Part shown: positions 52,729 to 61,370 of the stretch, piece by piece
Position numbering within the stretch: position 1 is the stretch's first letter
Layout of the letters: each line of letters opens with the position of its first letter
Position numbers and translations under genes: made by a program
Notes under the pieces: model-generated
Told to the model about the DNA's origin: nothing
The model's input: the letters and a program-made list of their open reading frames with translations, nothing else
Database searches by the model: none
DNA from: Actinomycetes bacterium
GTDB taxonomy: Bacteria; Actinomycetota; Acidimicrobiia; Acidimicrobiales; Palsa-688
DNA: 63,097 nucleotides
Direction: 5' to 3'
Assembly (NCBI GenBank): GCA_021808785.1
Contig: JAKBAX010000002.1
Location: 1-63,097 of the forward strand

Positions 52729-53496
52729 ATGGACCAGGTAGCGGCGGCGGAGTACAGGAACGTGATGCTGGCCGAACCGCCGGTGGGCTTGCCCGCCACG
52801 GAAGAGGCCCGGCTGGAGCACCTCTTCGGCGAGATCTGGGTTCGCCCCGGAATCACCCGGCGGGAGCGGCGGCTGGTCACATTGACCTGCGCGGCGTTCG
52901 CCGTCACGGCGCAGCCGCTGATCGACCACACCTATGCGGCCTTGAAGAGCGATGATCTGTCGATCGAGGAGTTGCTCGAGGTGGTCCTCCACTTCGCGGT
53001 GTACTGCGGTTGGCCCAAGGCCTCGAACCTGGAGATGTATGTCCGCCAGTCGTGGGCGAAGCTGCAACAGGAACGGGGGGGCGATCCCGCTCTTCCGCCA
53101 CGTAGGGTCGAGGAGCTGGGCGAGAACGACTGGGAGCGGCGTCTCGAACGCGGCGCGGAGGAGTTCCGCGATGTCAACCTGGTGCCGGCGCCGGGCCGCG
53201 ACACGCCCTACCAGCACGCCGGCATCTTGAACTTCGTCTTCGGGCACGTGTGGATGAGACCGGATCTGGGGCGGCGGGACCGGCGCTTCGTCACAGTGGC
53301 CTCGGTCGGGCTCGATGAGGCACCGATCCCGATCCAGGCCCATATCGGATCGGCCCTCGAGTCGGGCGATATCACCAAGCCGGAGATGGACGAGCTCATC
53401 CGGCACTACCGGGCCTACGACAACGATGCCCGCGCCGATGTCCTGCAGGCGACGGCTGAGGCTGCCTGGGCAGAGCATGAGGCCAGCCAGACGTGA
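52729..53496 (+). CDS. Double carboxymuconolactone decarboxylase-like protein
   Basis: This is a 255-residue protein with two CMD/AhpD-fold repeats. The first has LFGEIWVRPGITRRERRLVTLTCAAFAVT and ELLEVVLHFAVYCGWPKA; the second has FGHVWMRPDLGRRDRRFVTVASVGLDEA and ITKPEMDELIRHYRAY. The catalytic C-x-x-C of AhpD peroxidases is absent, so it is more like the gamma-carboxymuconolactone decarboxylase branch. The gene overlaps the FAD-subunit gene (GTGA), which is unusual company and suggests a joint pathway. Confidence 0.85.
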   Translation: MDQVAAAEYRNVMLAEPPVGLPATEEARLEHLFGEIWVRPGITRRERRLVTLTCAAFAVTAQPLIDHTYAALKSDDLSIEELLEVVLHFAVYCGWPKASNLEMYVRQSWAKLQQERGGDPALPPRRVEELGENDWERRLERGAEEFRDVNLVPAPGRDTPYQHAGILNFVFGHVWMRPDLGRRDRRFVTVASVGLDEAPIPIQAHIGSALESGDITKPEMDELIRHYRAYDNDARADVLQATAEAAWAEHEASQT

Positions 53497-54362
53497 AGCC
53501 GGCCCCGTTCCAGCTCCACATCCCATCGACTCTCGAGGAGGCCGTGGGCCTCCTCTCCCAGCATGGCGAAGAGGCCAAGGTCCTGGCCGGCGGCCAGAGT
53601 CTGGTCCCCCTGATGGCTCTCCGCCTGGCTCGTTACGAGCACCTTGTCGATGTGAACCGGATTGCGGCCCTCCAGGGCATTGCCCGTGAGGGCGGCTGGC
53701 TGACCATCGGGGCCATGACCCGTCAAACGACGGCAGAAGCGCACCGCGACGTGGCTCTCGTGCCTCTGCTCCACCAAGCCCTCCCCTTGATCGGTCATTT
53801 TCAGATCCGTAACCGAGGGACCGTGGGCGGATCGACCGCCCATGCCGATCCAGCCTCTGAACTGCCGGCCGTGGCCCTGGCTCTCGACGCCGAGATGGTG
53901 ATCCACGGTCCCGCGGGTGGGCGCGTCGTTCCGGCGCGGGAATTCTTCGTCTCCACCTGGACGACAGGGCTGAAACCGGACGAGATACTGACGGCCGTCC
54001 GCTACCCGGTCTGGCCGGGACATTGCGGATTCGCGCTGGAGGAGTTCGCCCGGCGAAGCGGGGACTTCGCCATCGCCGGCGTAGCTTGTGGCCTCGAGGT
54101 GGACCAAGACGGCGATGTGGCGAGGGCGGCCATCGCCTATTTCGGAATGGCGCCGACTGCGGTGCGAGCGTCGGCGGCCGAGGCCGCGCTGGTCGGTTCG
54201 CCGGCCAGGGGGGCCGATCTGGCCGAGATCGCCCGCCTGGCCGCCTCCAACACCGATCCCGGCGATGACATCCATGGGAGCGCAGGCTTCCGTCGGCGCG
54301 TCGCCGCTCACTTGACAGAGCGGGCTCTGGAGCGGGCCCTGAGGGAGAGTATCCATGCCTGA
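53493..54362 (+). CDS. Molybdenum hydroxylase FAD subunit (CoxM/CutM-like)
   Basis: This is a 289-residue FAD-binding subunit. KVLAGGQSLVPLMALRLARYEHLVDVNRI (about 30-58) and RNRGTVGGSTAHADPASELPAV (about 107-128) are the two FAD motifs; FALEEFARRSGDFAIAGVAC is the typical second-domain mark. It passes electrons from the iron-sulfur subunit to FAD. The GTG at 53493 overlaps the preceding TGA, and its end overlaps the small-subunit gene by 8 bases. Confidence 0.9.
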   Translation: MKPAPFQLHIPSTLEEAVGLLSQHGEEAKVLAGGQSLVPLMALRLARYEHLVDVNRIAALQGIAREGGWLTIGAMTRQTTAEAHRDVALVPLLHQALPLIGHFQIRNRGTVGGSTAHADPASELPAVALALDAEMVIHGPAGGRVVPAREFFVSTWTTGLKPDEILTAVRYPVWPGHCGFALEEFARRSGDFAIAGVACGLEVDQDGDVARAAIAYFGMAPTAVRASAAEAALVGSPARGADLAEIARLAASNTDPGDDIHGSAGFRRRVAAHLTERALERALRESIHA

Positions 54363-54822
54363 ACGAGAGGTCACCATGGCGGTCAACGGAATCCCGAGGA
54401 CCGCCAGCGTCGAGGACCGGCGTACCTTGGCCGAGTTCCTGCGGGAGCAATGCGGCCTCACAGGCACTCACCTGGGCTGCGAGCACGGCGTCTGCGGAGC
54501 GTGCACTGTCCTGCTCGACGGGGGGGCGGTGCGATCGTGCCTGCTCTTCGCCGCCCAACTGCAAGACGCCGAGGTCACGACGATCGAGGGATTGTCAGCC
54601 GAAGACGGGTCACTCAGCCCGGTGCAGCAGGCCTTCGCCGACCACCACGGCCTCCAGTGCGGATTCTGCACTCCCGGGTTCGTGGTGTCGGTGACCGCCT
54701 TCCTGTCATCGAACCCTGCGCCGACCGATGGTGAGATTGCCCACGCACTGTCGGGGAATCTCTGCCGTTGCACCGGCTACCAGGGCATCATCGCGGCGGT
54801 CAAAGCGGTGGCCGGGCGATGA
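54355..54822 (+). CDS. Molybdenum hydroxylase 2Fe-2S subunit (CoxS/CutS-like)
   Basis: This is a 155-residue subunit with two iron-sulfur clusters. The plant-type cluster has LGCEHGVCGACTVLLDGGAVRSC near residue 42 and the second has QCGFCTPGF near 101 with LCRCTGYQGI near 136, all eight cysteines present. It transfers electrons from molybdopterin to the FAD subunit. It overlaps both neighbours by a few bases (ATGA with the large subunit). Confidence 0.93.
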   Translation: MPEREVTMAVNGIPRTASVEDRRTLAEFLREQCGLTGTHLGCEHGVCGACTVLLDGGAVRSCLLFAAQLQDAEVTTIEGLSAEDGSLSPVQQAFADHHGLQCGFCTPGFVVSVTAFLSSNPAPTDGEIAHALSGNLCRCTGYQGIIAAVKAVAGR

Positions 54823-57140
54823 CGTTCGCGGCGGCCTCGTCCCGTCTGGTAGGCAGCCGGATCAACCGGAAGGAGGACCCCCGTCTGCTCACCGGACGCG
54901 GCCGCTATGTCGACGACGTGGTCGTGCCCGACATGCTGAACGCGGCGTTCGCCCGCAGCGACATCGCTCGCGGCCGCATTGTGTCGATCGAAACGACTGC
55001 TGCGGCGGCCGCGCCCGGAGTGGTCGCGGTGCTCACCGGTACCGACCTCAACCCGCTCTTGGCCGGCCCGATAGCTGCAACCCCAACGCTGGGAATGGGC
55101 TCGCCGGGTCCGCACAAGGTCCTCGCCGACGACGAGGTGCGCTACGTCGGCGATCCATACGCCATGGTGGTCGCACGGAGCCGGGCGGAGGCCGAGGACG
55201 CGGTCGAGCTCATCGAGCTGGACGTCGAGTCCCTCGTCCCAGTCGCTGATTACACAACTGCGCTCCTTAGCGACGAGCGCGTTCATCCTCAGCTGGAGGA
55301 CAATCGGGCCGGCGGGATGGTGCAGCCGCTCGACGACGAACTCCGCACCCTGCTGGAGTCGGCCCCGTACTCCGCCACCGATACCTTCGTTCAGAACCGC
55401 TACCTGGCCGTGCCCATGGAGACGCGGGGGATCGTCGCGTGGTGGGATCCCGGTCGGATGTCGTTCGACATCTGGGTGTCGACGCAGTCGCCCCACGACG
55501 TGCGAACCGTCACCGCCCGGGTCACCGGTGTGTCCGAGAACCAGGTCCGGGTGCAGATGGGGGACGTCGGCGGGGGCTTCGGCCAGAAGGCCTACCTGGC
55601 GCGCGACGAGCAGATCGTGATCCTCGCCAGTTATCACCTCGGTTGTCCGGTGAAGTGGATCGAGGACCGGCGGGAGAACCTCGTGGCCGCGACCTCATCT
55701 CGGGCCGAGCGCGCCACGGTGTCCATCGCCGCCGATCAGCTGGGCAACATCCTCGGCGTTCGGGTGGACCACATAGACGAGGTCGGCGCCTATCCGATGG
55801 CCGGAAGCGCAGCCATGATGGGAGCGGTGATCTTCACCGGGCCCTACCGCATCCCGAAGCTGTCCTTCAGCACCGATTCGGTGTACACCAACACGTGCTC
55901 CCGTGCGCCGTACCGGGGCCCGTGGCAGATCGAGACCTACGTTCGGGAGCAGGCCGTCGACAGCCTGGCCCGCAATATGGGCCTCGATCCGATCGAGCTG
56001 CGTCGGCGCAATGTCCTCCAGCGGGACCAGCTCCCCTATCTCCTGCCCATCGGGCTATCGCTGGACCACGTCTCCCCGGCCGAGACCCTGGAGCAGGCGG
56101 CGGCGATGATCGACTACGACGGCTTCCGGGCCTGGCAGCGCCAGGAGTTCGCCGCTGGGCGCCTGGTGGGCGTCGGCATCGGGCTCTACATCGAGCCGCA
56201 GAGCGCCATGGGCCCCTATGCCGCCGAGCCGGCGCACATCCGCATCCAACCCGATGGCAGCACCGATGTGTATCTCGGTTCCGGTTCCCACGGGCAGGGC
56301 ATCGAAACCACGACCGCGCAGATAGTCTCCGAGAACGTCGGCGTCCCGTTCGACACGGTGAAGGTCCACCAGGGCGATACCGGGACCACTCCGTACGCCT
56401 TCGGGACCGGCGGTAGCCGGAGCGGCCCGATCCTGGGCGCCGCTATCCAGCTGGCCGCCCGGGACCTCCGTAGCAAGATCGTCGAGATCGCCGCCCACCA
56501 GCTCGAAGCCTCGCCCGATGACATCGAGGTCACCGGCGGCGTGGCCGCCGTTCGCGGCACCCCGACCAGGGCCAGAACCATCGGTGAGATCAGCCGTAGC
56601 GCCTACCTCGACCTAGGCGCGCTGCCGCCCGGGATGGAACCCGGCCTCGAGACGCTGAAGCGCTACAAGACGGACATGCCGTTCCTCTTCTCGAACGCCT
56701 GTCACATGTGCACGGTGGAGGTCGACGGCTCCACGGGCTCGGTCCGCATCCTGCGATTCGTCGTCAGCGAGGACTGCGGTGTGATGATAAATCCTTCCGT
56801 GGTCGAGGGGCAGATCGCCGGGGGAGCGGTACAGGGCATCGGCGGGGCCCTGCTGGAGGACTTCATCTACGACGCCGACGGAAACCCGCTCACCACCACG
56901 TTCCTCGACTACCTGCTCCCCACCGCCAGCGATGTGCCGCAGATCGAGTACGGCCACGTCGAGACTCCGGCCACCACGCCCGGCGGGTTCAAAGGCGTGG
57001 GCGAGGGAGGAGCCATAGGAGCTCCTGCCGCGGTCGCCAACGCGGTGAACGACGCCCTCCACCTGGTCGGGGCCCGGGTGCGGGAGGCGCCCTTTAGCCC
57101 CGCCCGGATCGTCGAGGCGCTCGAGGCGGTGGGCCGCTGA
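54819..57140 (+). CDS. Molybdenum hydroxylase large subunit (CoxL-like, non-canonical)
   Basis: This is a 773-residue molybdopterin cytosine dinucleotide subunit. GSRINRKEDPRLLTGRGRYVDDV opens the chain; GDVGGGFGQKAYLARDEQI near 250, GTGGSRSGPILGAA near 530 and GVGEGGAIGAPAAVANAVNDA with the catalytic Glu near 727 are family motifs. The loop that defines CO dehydrogenase (AYRCSFR or AYRGAGR) reads AYRGPWQ near 362, so CO oxidation is unlikely; an N-heterocycle, aldehyde or aromatic substrate fits better. No CoxD/E/F maturation genes are nearby. Confidence 0.92.
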   Translation: MTFAAASSRLVGSRINRKEDPRLLTGRGRYVDDVVVPDMLNAAFARSDIARGRIVSIETTAAAAAPGVVAVLTGTDLNPLLAGPIAATPTLGMGSPGPHKVLADDEVRYVGDPYAMVVARSRAEAEDAVELIELDVESLVPVADYTTALLSDERVHPQLEDNRAGGMVQPLDDELRTLLESAPYSATDTFVQNRYLAVPMETRGIVAWWDPGRMSFDIWVSTQSPHDVRTVTARVTGVSENQVRVQMGDVGGGFGQKAYLARDEQIVILASYHLGCPVKWIEDRRENLVAATSSRAERATVSIAADQLGNILGVRVDHIDEVGAYPMAGSAAMMGAVIFTGPYRIPKLSFSTDSVYTNTCSRAPYRGPWQIETYVREQAVDSLARNMGLDPIELRRRNVLQRDQLPYLLPIGLSLDHVSPAETLEQAAAMIDYDGFRAWQRQEFAAGRLVGVGIGLYIEPQSAMGPYAAEPAHIRIQPDGSTDVYLGSGSHGQGIETTTAQIVSENVGVPFDTVKVHQGDTGTTPYAFGTGGSRSGPILGAAIQLAARDLRSKIVEIAAHQLEASPDDIEVTGGVAAVRGTPTRARTIGEISRSAYLDLGALPPGMEPGLETLKRYKTDMPFLFSNACHMCTVEVDGSTGSVRILRFVVSEDCGVMINPSVVEGQIAGGAVQGIGGALLEDFIYDADGNPLTTTFLDYLLPTASDVPQIEYGHVETPATTPGGFKGVGEGGAIGAPAAVANAVNDALHLVGARVREAPFSPARIVEALEAVGR

Positions 57141-57146
57141 CCCGGG

Positions 57147-57935
57147 TCACTCCGCGGCGGCGACCAGCCGATTGAGATAGGCCTCGATGTCGTTACCCCG
57201 CTCGCGCAGCTCGTCGAGCGGTTCGTGCGTCGTCAGGATCAGGAACGTTCCGTTGGCGACACCCTGGGCCACCAGCTCACCGGCGGTCTCGGCATCTATG
57301 ACCCCGAAGTTCGGCGCCCGCGGCGCCTGCTGGCGGCTCCCGTAGAAGGTGATCTGCTCGGCGATGTTGGTCATGACGCCGGCCGGGCAGAAGCAGGAGA
57401 CACCGATTCCCTTCGGGCGTAGATAGACCGCTAGTGATTCCGAGAGCCCGACGATGGCGTGCTTCGTGGTCGTGTACGGGAGCCGGTCGTACCCGTAGGG
57501 AAACAGTCCGGCCGTGGAGGCCGTGTTCACGATGTGGCCGCGGCCCTGCTCGAGAAGCCCCGGAAGGAAGACCGTCAGGCTGCGCACGACACCCATGAGG
57601 TTGATGTTCACCACCCGATCCCAGGCCTCCATCGGGATCATCTCAGCCGGTCCGACGGCCAGGACCCCGACGTTGTTGTGCACCAGATCGACCCGGCCGA
57701 AGCGCTCGAACGCAGTCGCCCGCACCGCTTGGAGATCCTCGATCCGGGTGACATCGCAGCGGAGGTGAATGGCCGCGTCCCCGATCTCGTCAGCCACCTC
57801 CCGGGCCCGCTCCTCCTCGAGATCGGTCACCACCACTCTGGCGCCGAGCCGGGCGAAGGCGCGGGCCGAGCTGCGCCCGATCCCGCTGCCGGCCCCCGTG
57901 ACCACGGCTACGGAGTCGGAGAAATCAAAGGTCAT
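57147..57935 (-). CDS. Short-chain dehydrogenase/reductase
   Basis: This is a 262-residue classical SDR: VAVVTGAGSGIGRSSARAFARLG, VVVTDLEEERA (acidic, NAD-type), NNVGVLAVG, HIVNTASTAGLF with Ser, LPYTTTKHAIVGLSESLA (Tyr-x3-Lys) near 160. The sequence after the active site has FCPAGVMTNIAEQITFYG, a pattern of the SDR group acting on hydrophobic or aromatic alcohols. It converges with the molybdenum hydroxylase operon with 6 bases between stops and is preceded by a TetR gene 21 bases away. Confidence 0.88.
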   Translation of the reverse strand: MTFDFSDSVAVVTGAGSGIGRSSARAFARLGARVVVTDLEEERAREVADEIGDAAIHLRCDVTRIEDLQAVRATAFERFGRVDLVHNNVGVLAVGPAEMIPMEAWDRVVNINLMGVVRSLTVFLPGLLEQGRGHIVNTASTAGLFPYGYDRLPYTTTKHAIVGLSESLAVYLRPKGIGVSCFCPAGVMTNIAEQITFYGSRQQAPRAPNFGVIDAETAGELVAQGVANGTFLILTTHEPLDELRERGNDIEAYLNRLVAAAE

Positions 57936-57956
57936 GTAGGAAAGCCTCCAGTGTTT

Positions 57957-58628
57957 CTAGGGCACCAGCGGCCGGAGGGGCTTGGCCGGGCGAACTCCCT
58001 GTAGCGCCGCCCTGGTCGACGATGACACCGGGGCCGTCAGGAAGCCTTCCAGGGCCTCCACCAGGTTCCCGACCTCGAGGGCGAATGGAAGAAGGGTCTC
58101 GCCGCGACCGCGCATCCGCTCCCGGGCTGCGGCGGCATGCACGATGAACGACAGCGCCTGGCTCAGGCGCAGTGATAGGAGCGGTTCCTCCAGGTCGGTC
58201 AGGTGCGACCGGAGGTTGGCCTCGAAATCGATGGCCGAGTCGTGGAACTCGGCGGGCAGGTGCTTGAACCCCTCCGCTCCGTCGTGCATCTGGAGGGAGG
58301 CCACGAAGCTCATGTAGTGGCTGTCCTCCAGCTCGCTCTGCTCCAGCACGGCGCGGATCTGACATTCGAGCCATCCGCGCAGGTCAGCGGGGCGCCGCTC
58401 CTCGATGAGGAAGCCCCGCCGAGCCCGCAGCCGAGGTAGCCGATACTCGAAGATGGCCGAGACGAGCTGGTCCTTGGTCCCGAAGTGATAGATGACCGCG
58501 GAGTTGTTGCCGTTACCCGACGCGGCCCCGATCTGCCGGAGGGATACCCCGTCGATCCCGTGAGCAGCCATCAGCCTCTCGGCGGCCAGCAGGATCTCCT
58601 CTTTGGTCGACCGACGCACGACTGCCAT
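57957..58628 (-). CDS. TetR-family transcriptional regulator
   Basis: This 223-residue protein has HTH TKEEILLAAERLMAAHGIDGVSLRQIGAASGNGNNSAVIYHFGTKDQLVSAIF; the extra residues in the turn region (SGNGNNSAVIYHF) are characteristic of a TetR branch next to catabolic genes. The C-terminal part is helical. It lies directly before the SDR at 57147 in the same direction and probably forms an operon with it. Confidence 0.87.
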   Translation of the reverse strand: MAVVRRSTKEEILLAAERLMAAHGIDGVSLRQIGAASGNGNNSAVIYHFGTKDQLVSAIFEYRLPRLRARRGFLIEERRPADLRGWLECQIRAVLEQSELEDSHYMSFVASLQMHDGAEGFKHLPAEFHDSAIDFEANLRSHLTDLEEPLLSLRLSQALSFIVHAAAARERMRGRGETLLPFALEVGNLVEALEGFLTAPVSSSTRAALQGVRPAKPLRPLVP

Positions 58629-59113
58629 GTCGCTTCATCACAGCATAACCGGAGAGTGAAAGCAATCGACTTAGAATTCAGCAAGCCGTGGGGACGTGGG
58701 TCCTCCTGGTCCTGACCGGCTCTAGGAGGCGGTTCCAATACGGCCCAAATTGGGCAGGCGAGTCGTTCAGGCCGCCCGACGTCAAGATGGCAGGTGTCGG
58801 ACCACCCCACGCCAGGCCGATCCCGACGAAGCCCACCGTGCGAAGGCCACCGACCCGATCTGTGCCATGACACCTACGGCCGCGTCATCCATGGGCTGCG
58901 GGCCCCAGGGCGCCCCCAGCGGGGGCACCCACACAGAACACTCAATTCAAGGCGCCACTCTCCGTGGCACGGCCGGAGGGCCATCCGTTAGAGGTGCGGC
59001 TCAGCGTGTGCGATAAATGTGCGATGGTTGGCAGTGGCACTGCCAGCCGGAGGTGCCGACGAGAGGTGCCGACGAGAGGCCCACAATGGCCTCCCACCAG
59101 CACTTTTACATCG
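58629..59113. other. Intergenic stretch left of the tRNA-Tyr island
   Basis: I find no gene. Near 59051-59078 the word GAGGTGCCGACGA is repeated with variation. At 59076-59093 a short hairpin, GAGGCC-CACAAT-GGCCTC, resembles the base of the tRNA-Tyr terminator at 61164-61190, and bases 59088-59108 match 61181-61200 with a few changes. Confidence 0.4.
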
Positions 59114-59165
59114 AGTGGGCCGGGGCGGATTTGAACCACCGTAGGCTGTGCCGGCAGATTTACAG
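59114..59165. repeat. Left att-like copy of the tRNA-Tyr 3' part
   Basis: These 52 bases are identical to 61206-61257, which is the 3' half of the tRNA-Tyr gene from the anticodon loop to beyond the 3' end. The remaining tRNA sequence does not follow here. The duplication delimits about 2.1 kb, the footprint of an element that integrates into tRNA-Tyr. Confidence 0.85.
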
Positions 59166-59427
59166 GGAGTGGACCAAAGCTCCACGGAGTGTTCTGCAGT
59201 GCTCGCACCTGGGGTTTTGTCGCCGCCGTCACCTCTGCAACATACCCTGTAACGCCGTGAAGGGCTACCGGTCGGGCCCTATCCCCCGGGCGCCGGGAGC
59301 GCTGGTCATCGATAGCGGCTGTCGTTACCGGCATGCCCGCGCAGCGACTCACGGGCGGCGCTACGACGATGCCAGCACCGGGTCGTCGACCGGAGGCACG
59401 CCGATAGGGCGCAGCGCTATCGCTTGG

Positions 59428-59751
59428 CTAACAGATGCCGGCTGCCTTGGCCCCGTACTGGGCCTGGCCGACCGTGAACTGCTCTCCCGCTGCGGACGAA
59501 AGCTGCTCCACCAGCCCGCTGCAGGAGAAGGGCTCCATGCTGAGGTAGTTCTTGGCTGACAACGCCGCTTGGGCGTCCCAGTCCACGTGAAGACTGTCGA
59601 CGGCATAGGTGGCGTCAGCAAGCGGGTACCCCTCGCCAGCCGCCGATGACAGCTGCTGAATCAGCCGAATCAGCCCGAGATAGTAGTTGTGAAGGCCCCA
59701 GCGGCTCGGGGCTCCCGAGGTGCCGTTCCGCGCTCTTCACGCGACGGATGG
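59428..59751 (-). pseudogene. Ltp-type (PF07553-like) lipoprotein remnant
   Basis: The minus frame ending at a TAG (59430-59428) reads YYLGLIRLIQQLSSAAGEGYPLADATYAVDSLHVDWDAQAA, then LSAKNYLSMEPFSCSGLVEQLSSAAGEQFTVGQAQYGAKAAG. The two units have the helix pattern of host-cell surface-exposed lipoprotein repeats (YL-x5-S-x-SGLI-x-QL ... A-x-YAVD-x3-VDW). The N-terminal signal and lipobox are missing; an in-frame TGA blocks the frame upstream. By family knowledge Ltp proteins can block phage DNA entry. Confidence 0.6.
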
Positions 59752-59820
59752 CTACGGATTATGGCAAGCCTGTTCTGCGCCGGTGGGCGGGAGAAATGGT
59801 CCGTCCCGTCACCAGCCGGG

Positions 59821-61008
59821 TCAGTCGACTTGACGGTTAATGAAGTCGGCCATGCCAGGGACGGTGTATGCGACGAGTCCGTGTTCAGGAGCGTAGACAA
59901 GCCCTTTGTGGATCAGCCTCGCTCGAATCGGTCCAACCTGTTGCACCGTCCTCTTCCCGAGGCGACGGGCAACCTCGCCGCTCACGGCTGGACCTTCACC
60001 ATCCGGAGCCATGGCCCGTAGGTACTCCCTCTCACCAGGAGTTGCCCGATTCCATCGGCTGGCAAAAAAGCCGGAGTCCAGTTTGTCGCGGCCGGCCTGT
60101 ATCCCCAACGTCGCGTCTCCCGCCTTCACACCAGGGCCAGGTGCGTAGTCCCAAGTTGATTTGGCGAACTCCTGAACGAAGTAGGGGTATCCGGCGGATG
60201 CTTCCACGATCGCTTTAGCAGCCTCAGCCTGCCAGGAGACGCCCTGAAGTTCCGCTGGTCGCACGACGGCGATTTCAGCGTCAGACCCATCGAGTGGACC
60301 AATGGGCCTGTAGTCAAAGAGGCGTTCCGCATAGGACCGGGCTTCGGCGAGGAGCCCCGGAAGGCTCGGTAGTCCGGCACCGACGACATAGAAGGGGACC
60401 GATCTCTGGCCCGCTTCATGAACCGCCGTACAAATGGCGGCCAACTCGATCTGGTCGAGTTCTTGCATCTCGTCAACGAACACCGCCACACCGGTGCCGC
60501 GATCGGAGGCCGAACTACCAAGATCGAAAGCGAGCTCTGAGAGATCCATCTCCAACGATCCGCTATCTGCCCGGCCACGCTGCGCATCGATGTCGATGCC
60601 GAGCGACAATCCACCGCTCGGATCCGTCCGAATAGAAAACGACTTGAACGTCGCGAGGGCGGCCCTCAATCGCTCTCCCACGCCCCACGAGCCCGTGACG
60701 TAACGCAGTGATTGGTTCAGACTTCGAGCGACCATCGCCCGAAAACTGGATCCAGCCGCCTCGCTATCGACCCGTGCTTCGACTTGGGCGACGATCCAGT
60801 CACGTTTGCGTGCTCGCTCAGCCAGATCGTTCAGCAATACGGTCTTGCCGACTCCCCGGAGACCGGTGAGAACAAGGCTTTGATTGGATCGGCCGGCCTC
60901 GGCTCGGGCGATCATGGTGGTGAAGCTAGTGACGTCAGCCTCCCGGCCCGCTAGCTCGGGCGGCCTCAAGCCTGCGCCGGGGCTATACGGGTTGGATACC
61001 GGGTCCAT
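59821..61008 (-). CDS. AAA-family ATPase (ORC/Cdc6-like fold)
   Basis: This is a 395-residue P-loop ATPase. ELAGREADVTSFTTMIARAEAG, then VLTGLRGVGKTVLLNDLAERA (Walker A, about 49-56), VAVFVDEMQELDQIELAAIC (Walker B with Gln, near 175) and FYVVGAGLPSLPGLLAEARSYAERLFDYRPI (sensor 1/Arg region). A winged helix ends the chain (SGEVARRLGKRTVQQVGPIRARLIHKGLVY). Such single ATPases are often island cargo; defence, regulation or mobilisation are possible, and I cannot choose. It starts 20 bases after a long inverted repeat. It is the only intact gene of the island. Confidence 0.82.
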   Translation of the reverse strand: MDPVSNPYSPGAGLRPPELAGREADVTSFTTMIARAEAGRSNQSLVLTGLRGVGKTVLLNDLAERARKRDWIVAQVEARVDSEAAGSSFRAMVARSLNQSLRYVTGSWGVGERLRAALATFKSFSIRTDPSGGLSLGIDIDAQRGRADSGSLEMDLSELAFDLGSSASDRGTGVAVFVDEMQELDQIELAAICTAVHEAGQRSVPFYVVGAGLPSLPGLLAEARSYAERLFDYRPIGPLDGSDAEIAVVRPAELQGVSWQAEAAKAIVEASAGYPYFVQEFAKSTWDYAPGPGVKAGDATLGIQAGRDKLDSGFFASRWNRATPGEREYLRAMAPDGEGPAVSGEVARRLGKRTVQQVGPIRARLIHKGLVYAPEHGLVAYTVPGMADFINRQVD

Positions 61009-61027
61009 TCGGAAAGTGTATCAAACT

Positions 61028-61065
61028 GTAGGCCTTGATAACAGTCTGTGTTATCCAAGGCCTAC
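61028..61065. promoter_or_regulatory. Long inverted repeat before the ATPase gene
   Basis: GTAGGCCTTGATAACA (61028-61043) and TGTTATCCAAGGCCTAC (61049-61065) are inverted copies with one extra C, around a 5-base loop. It lies 20 bases upstream of the ATPase ATG, where an operator, attenuator or replication or transfer site would lie. Confidence 0.7.
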
Positions 61066-61163
61066 TAGTGGATTAGCGGCCCGGGCACGCCGGCCATCAC
61101 CGTGCCGGATGGCTACCAGAATGGCTACCAGCCGGCGTCCGTCAAGGCGATGACCAAAGTCGA

Positions 61164-61190
61164 GTGGGAGACCCAACAAGGGCCTCCCAC
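61164..61190 (-). terminator. Terminator hairpin of tRNA-Tyr
   Basis: GTGGGAGACCC (61164-61174) and GGGCCTCCCAC (61180-61190) pair over 11 positions (one G-U in the minus-strand RNA) around a 5-base loop, 17 bases after the tRNA 3' end. Confidence 0.65.
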
Positions 61191-61205
61191 CTGCGGTTTT
61201 GTACC

Positions 61206-61289
<84 letters not shown>

Positions 61290-61370
61290 AGGAGCCACGT
61301 AGGATAGCCGACGCCGATGGGCGACCGAAAACGAGCGGGTCGGGGGAGCCCGGGCCTAGCGTTCGTGACC

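Noticed and set aside
51829-54564. 911-codon minus-strand frame containing the SDR
   Set aside because: Only 51829-52605 is SDR; the rest is antisense to the CMD and FAD-subunit genes.
54819-57140. Carbon monoxide dehydrogenase (coxL) assignment
   Set aside because: The active-site loop lacks the CO dehydrogenase signature and no maturation genes are present, so only the broader molybdenum hydroxylase family is called.
59114-59165. Second functional tRNA gene
   Set aside because: Only the 3' half is present; the acceptor 5' strand, D-arm and half of the anticodon stem are missing.
59017-59559. 180-codon plus-strand frame across the left att copy
   Set aside because: It reads through tRNA-derived sequence and antisense to the Ltp remnant, with no domain.
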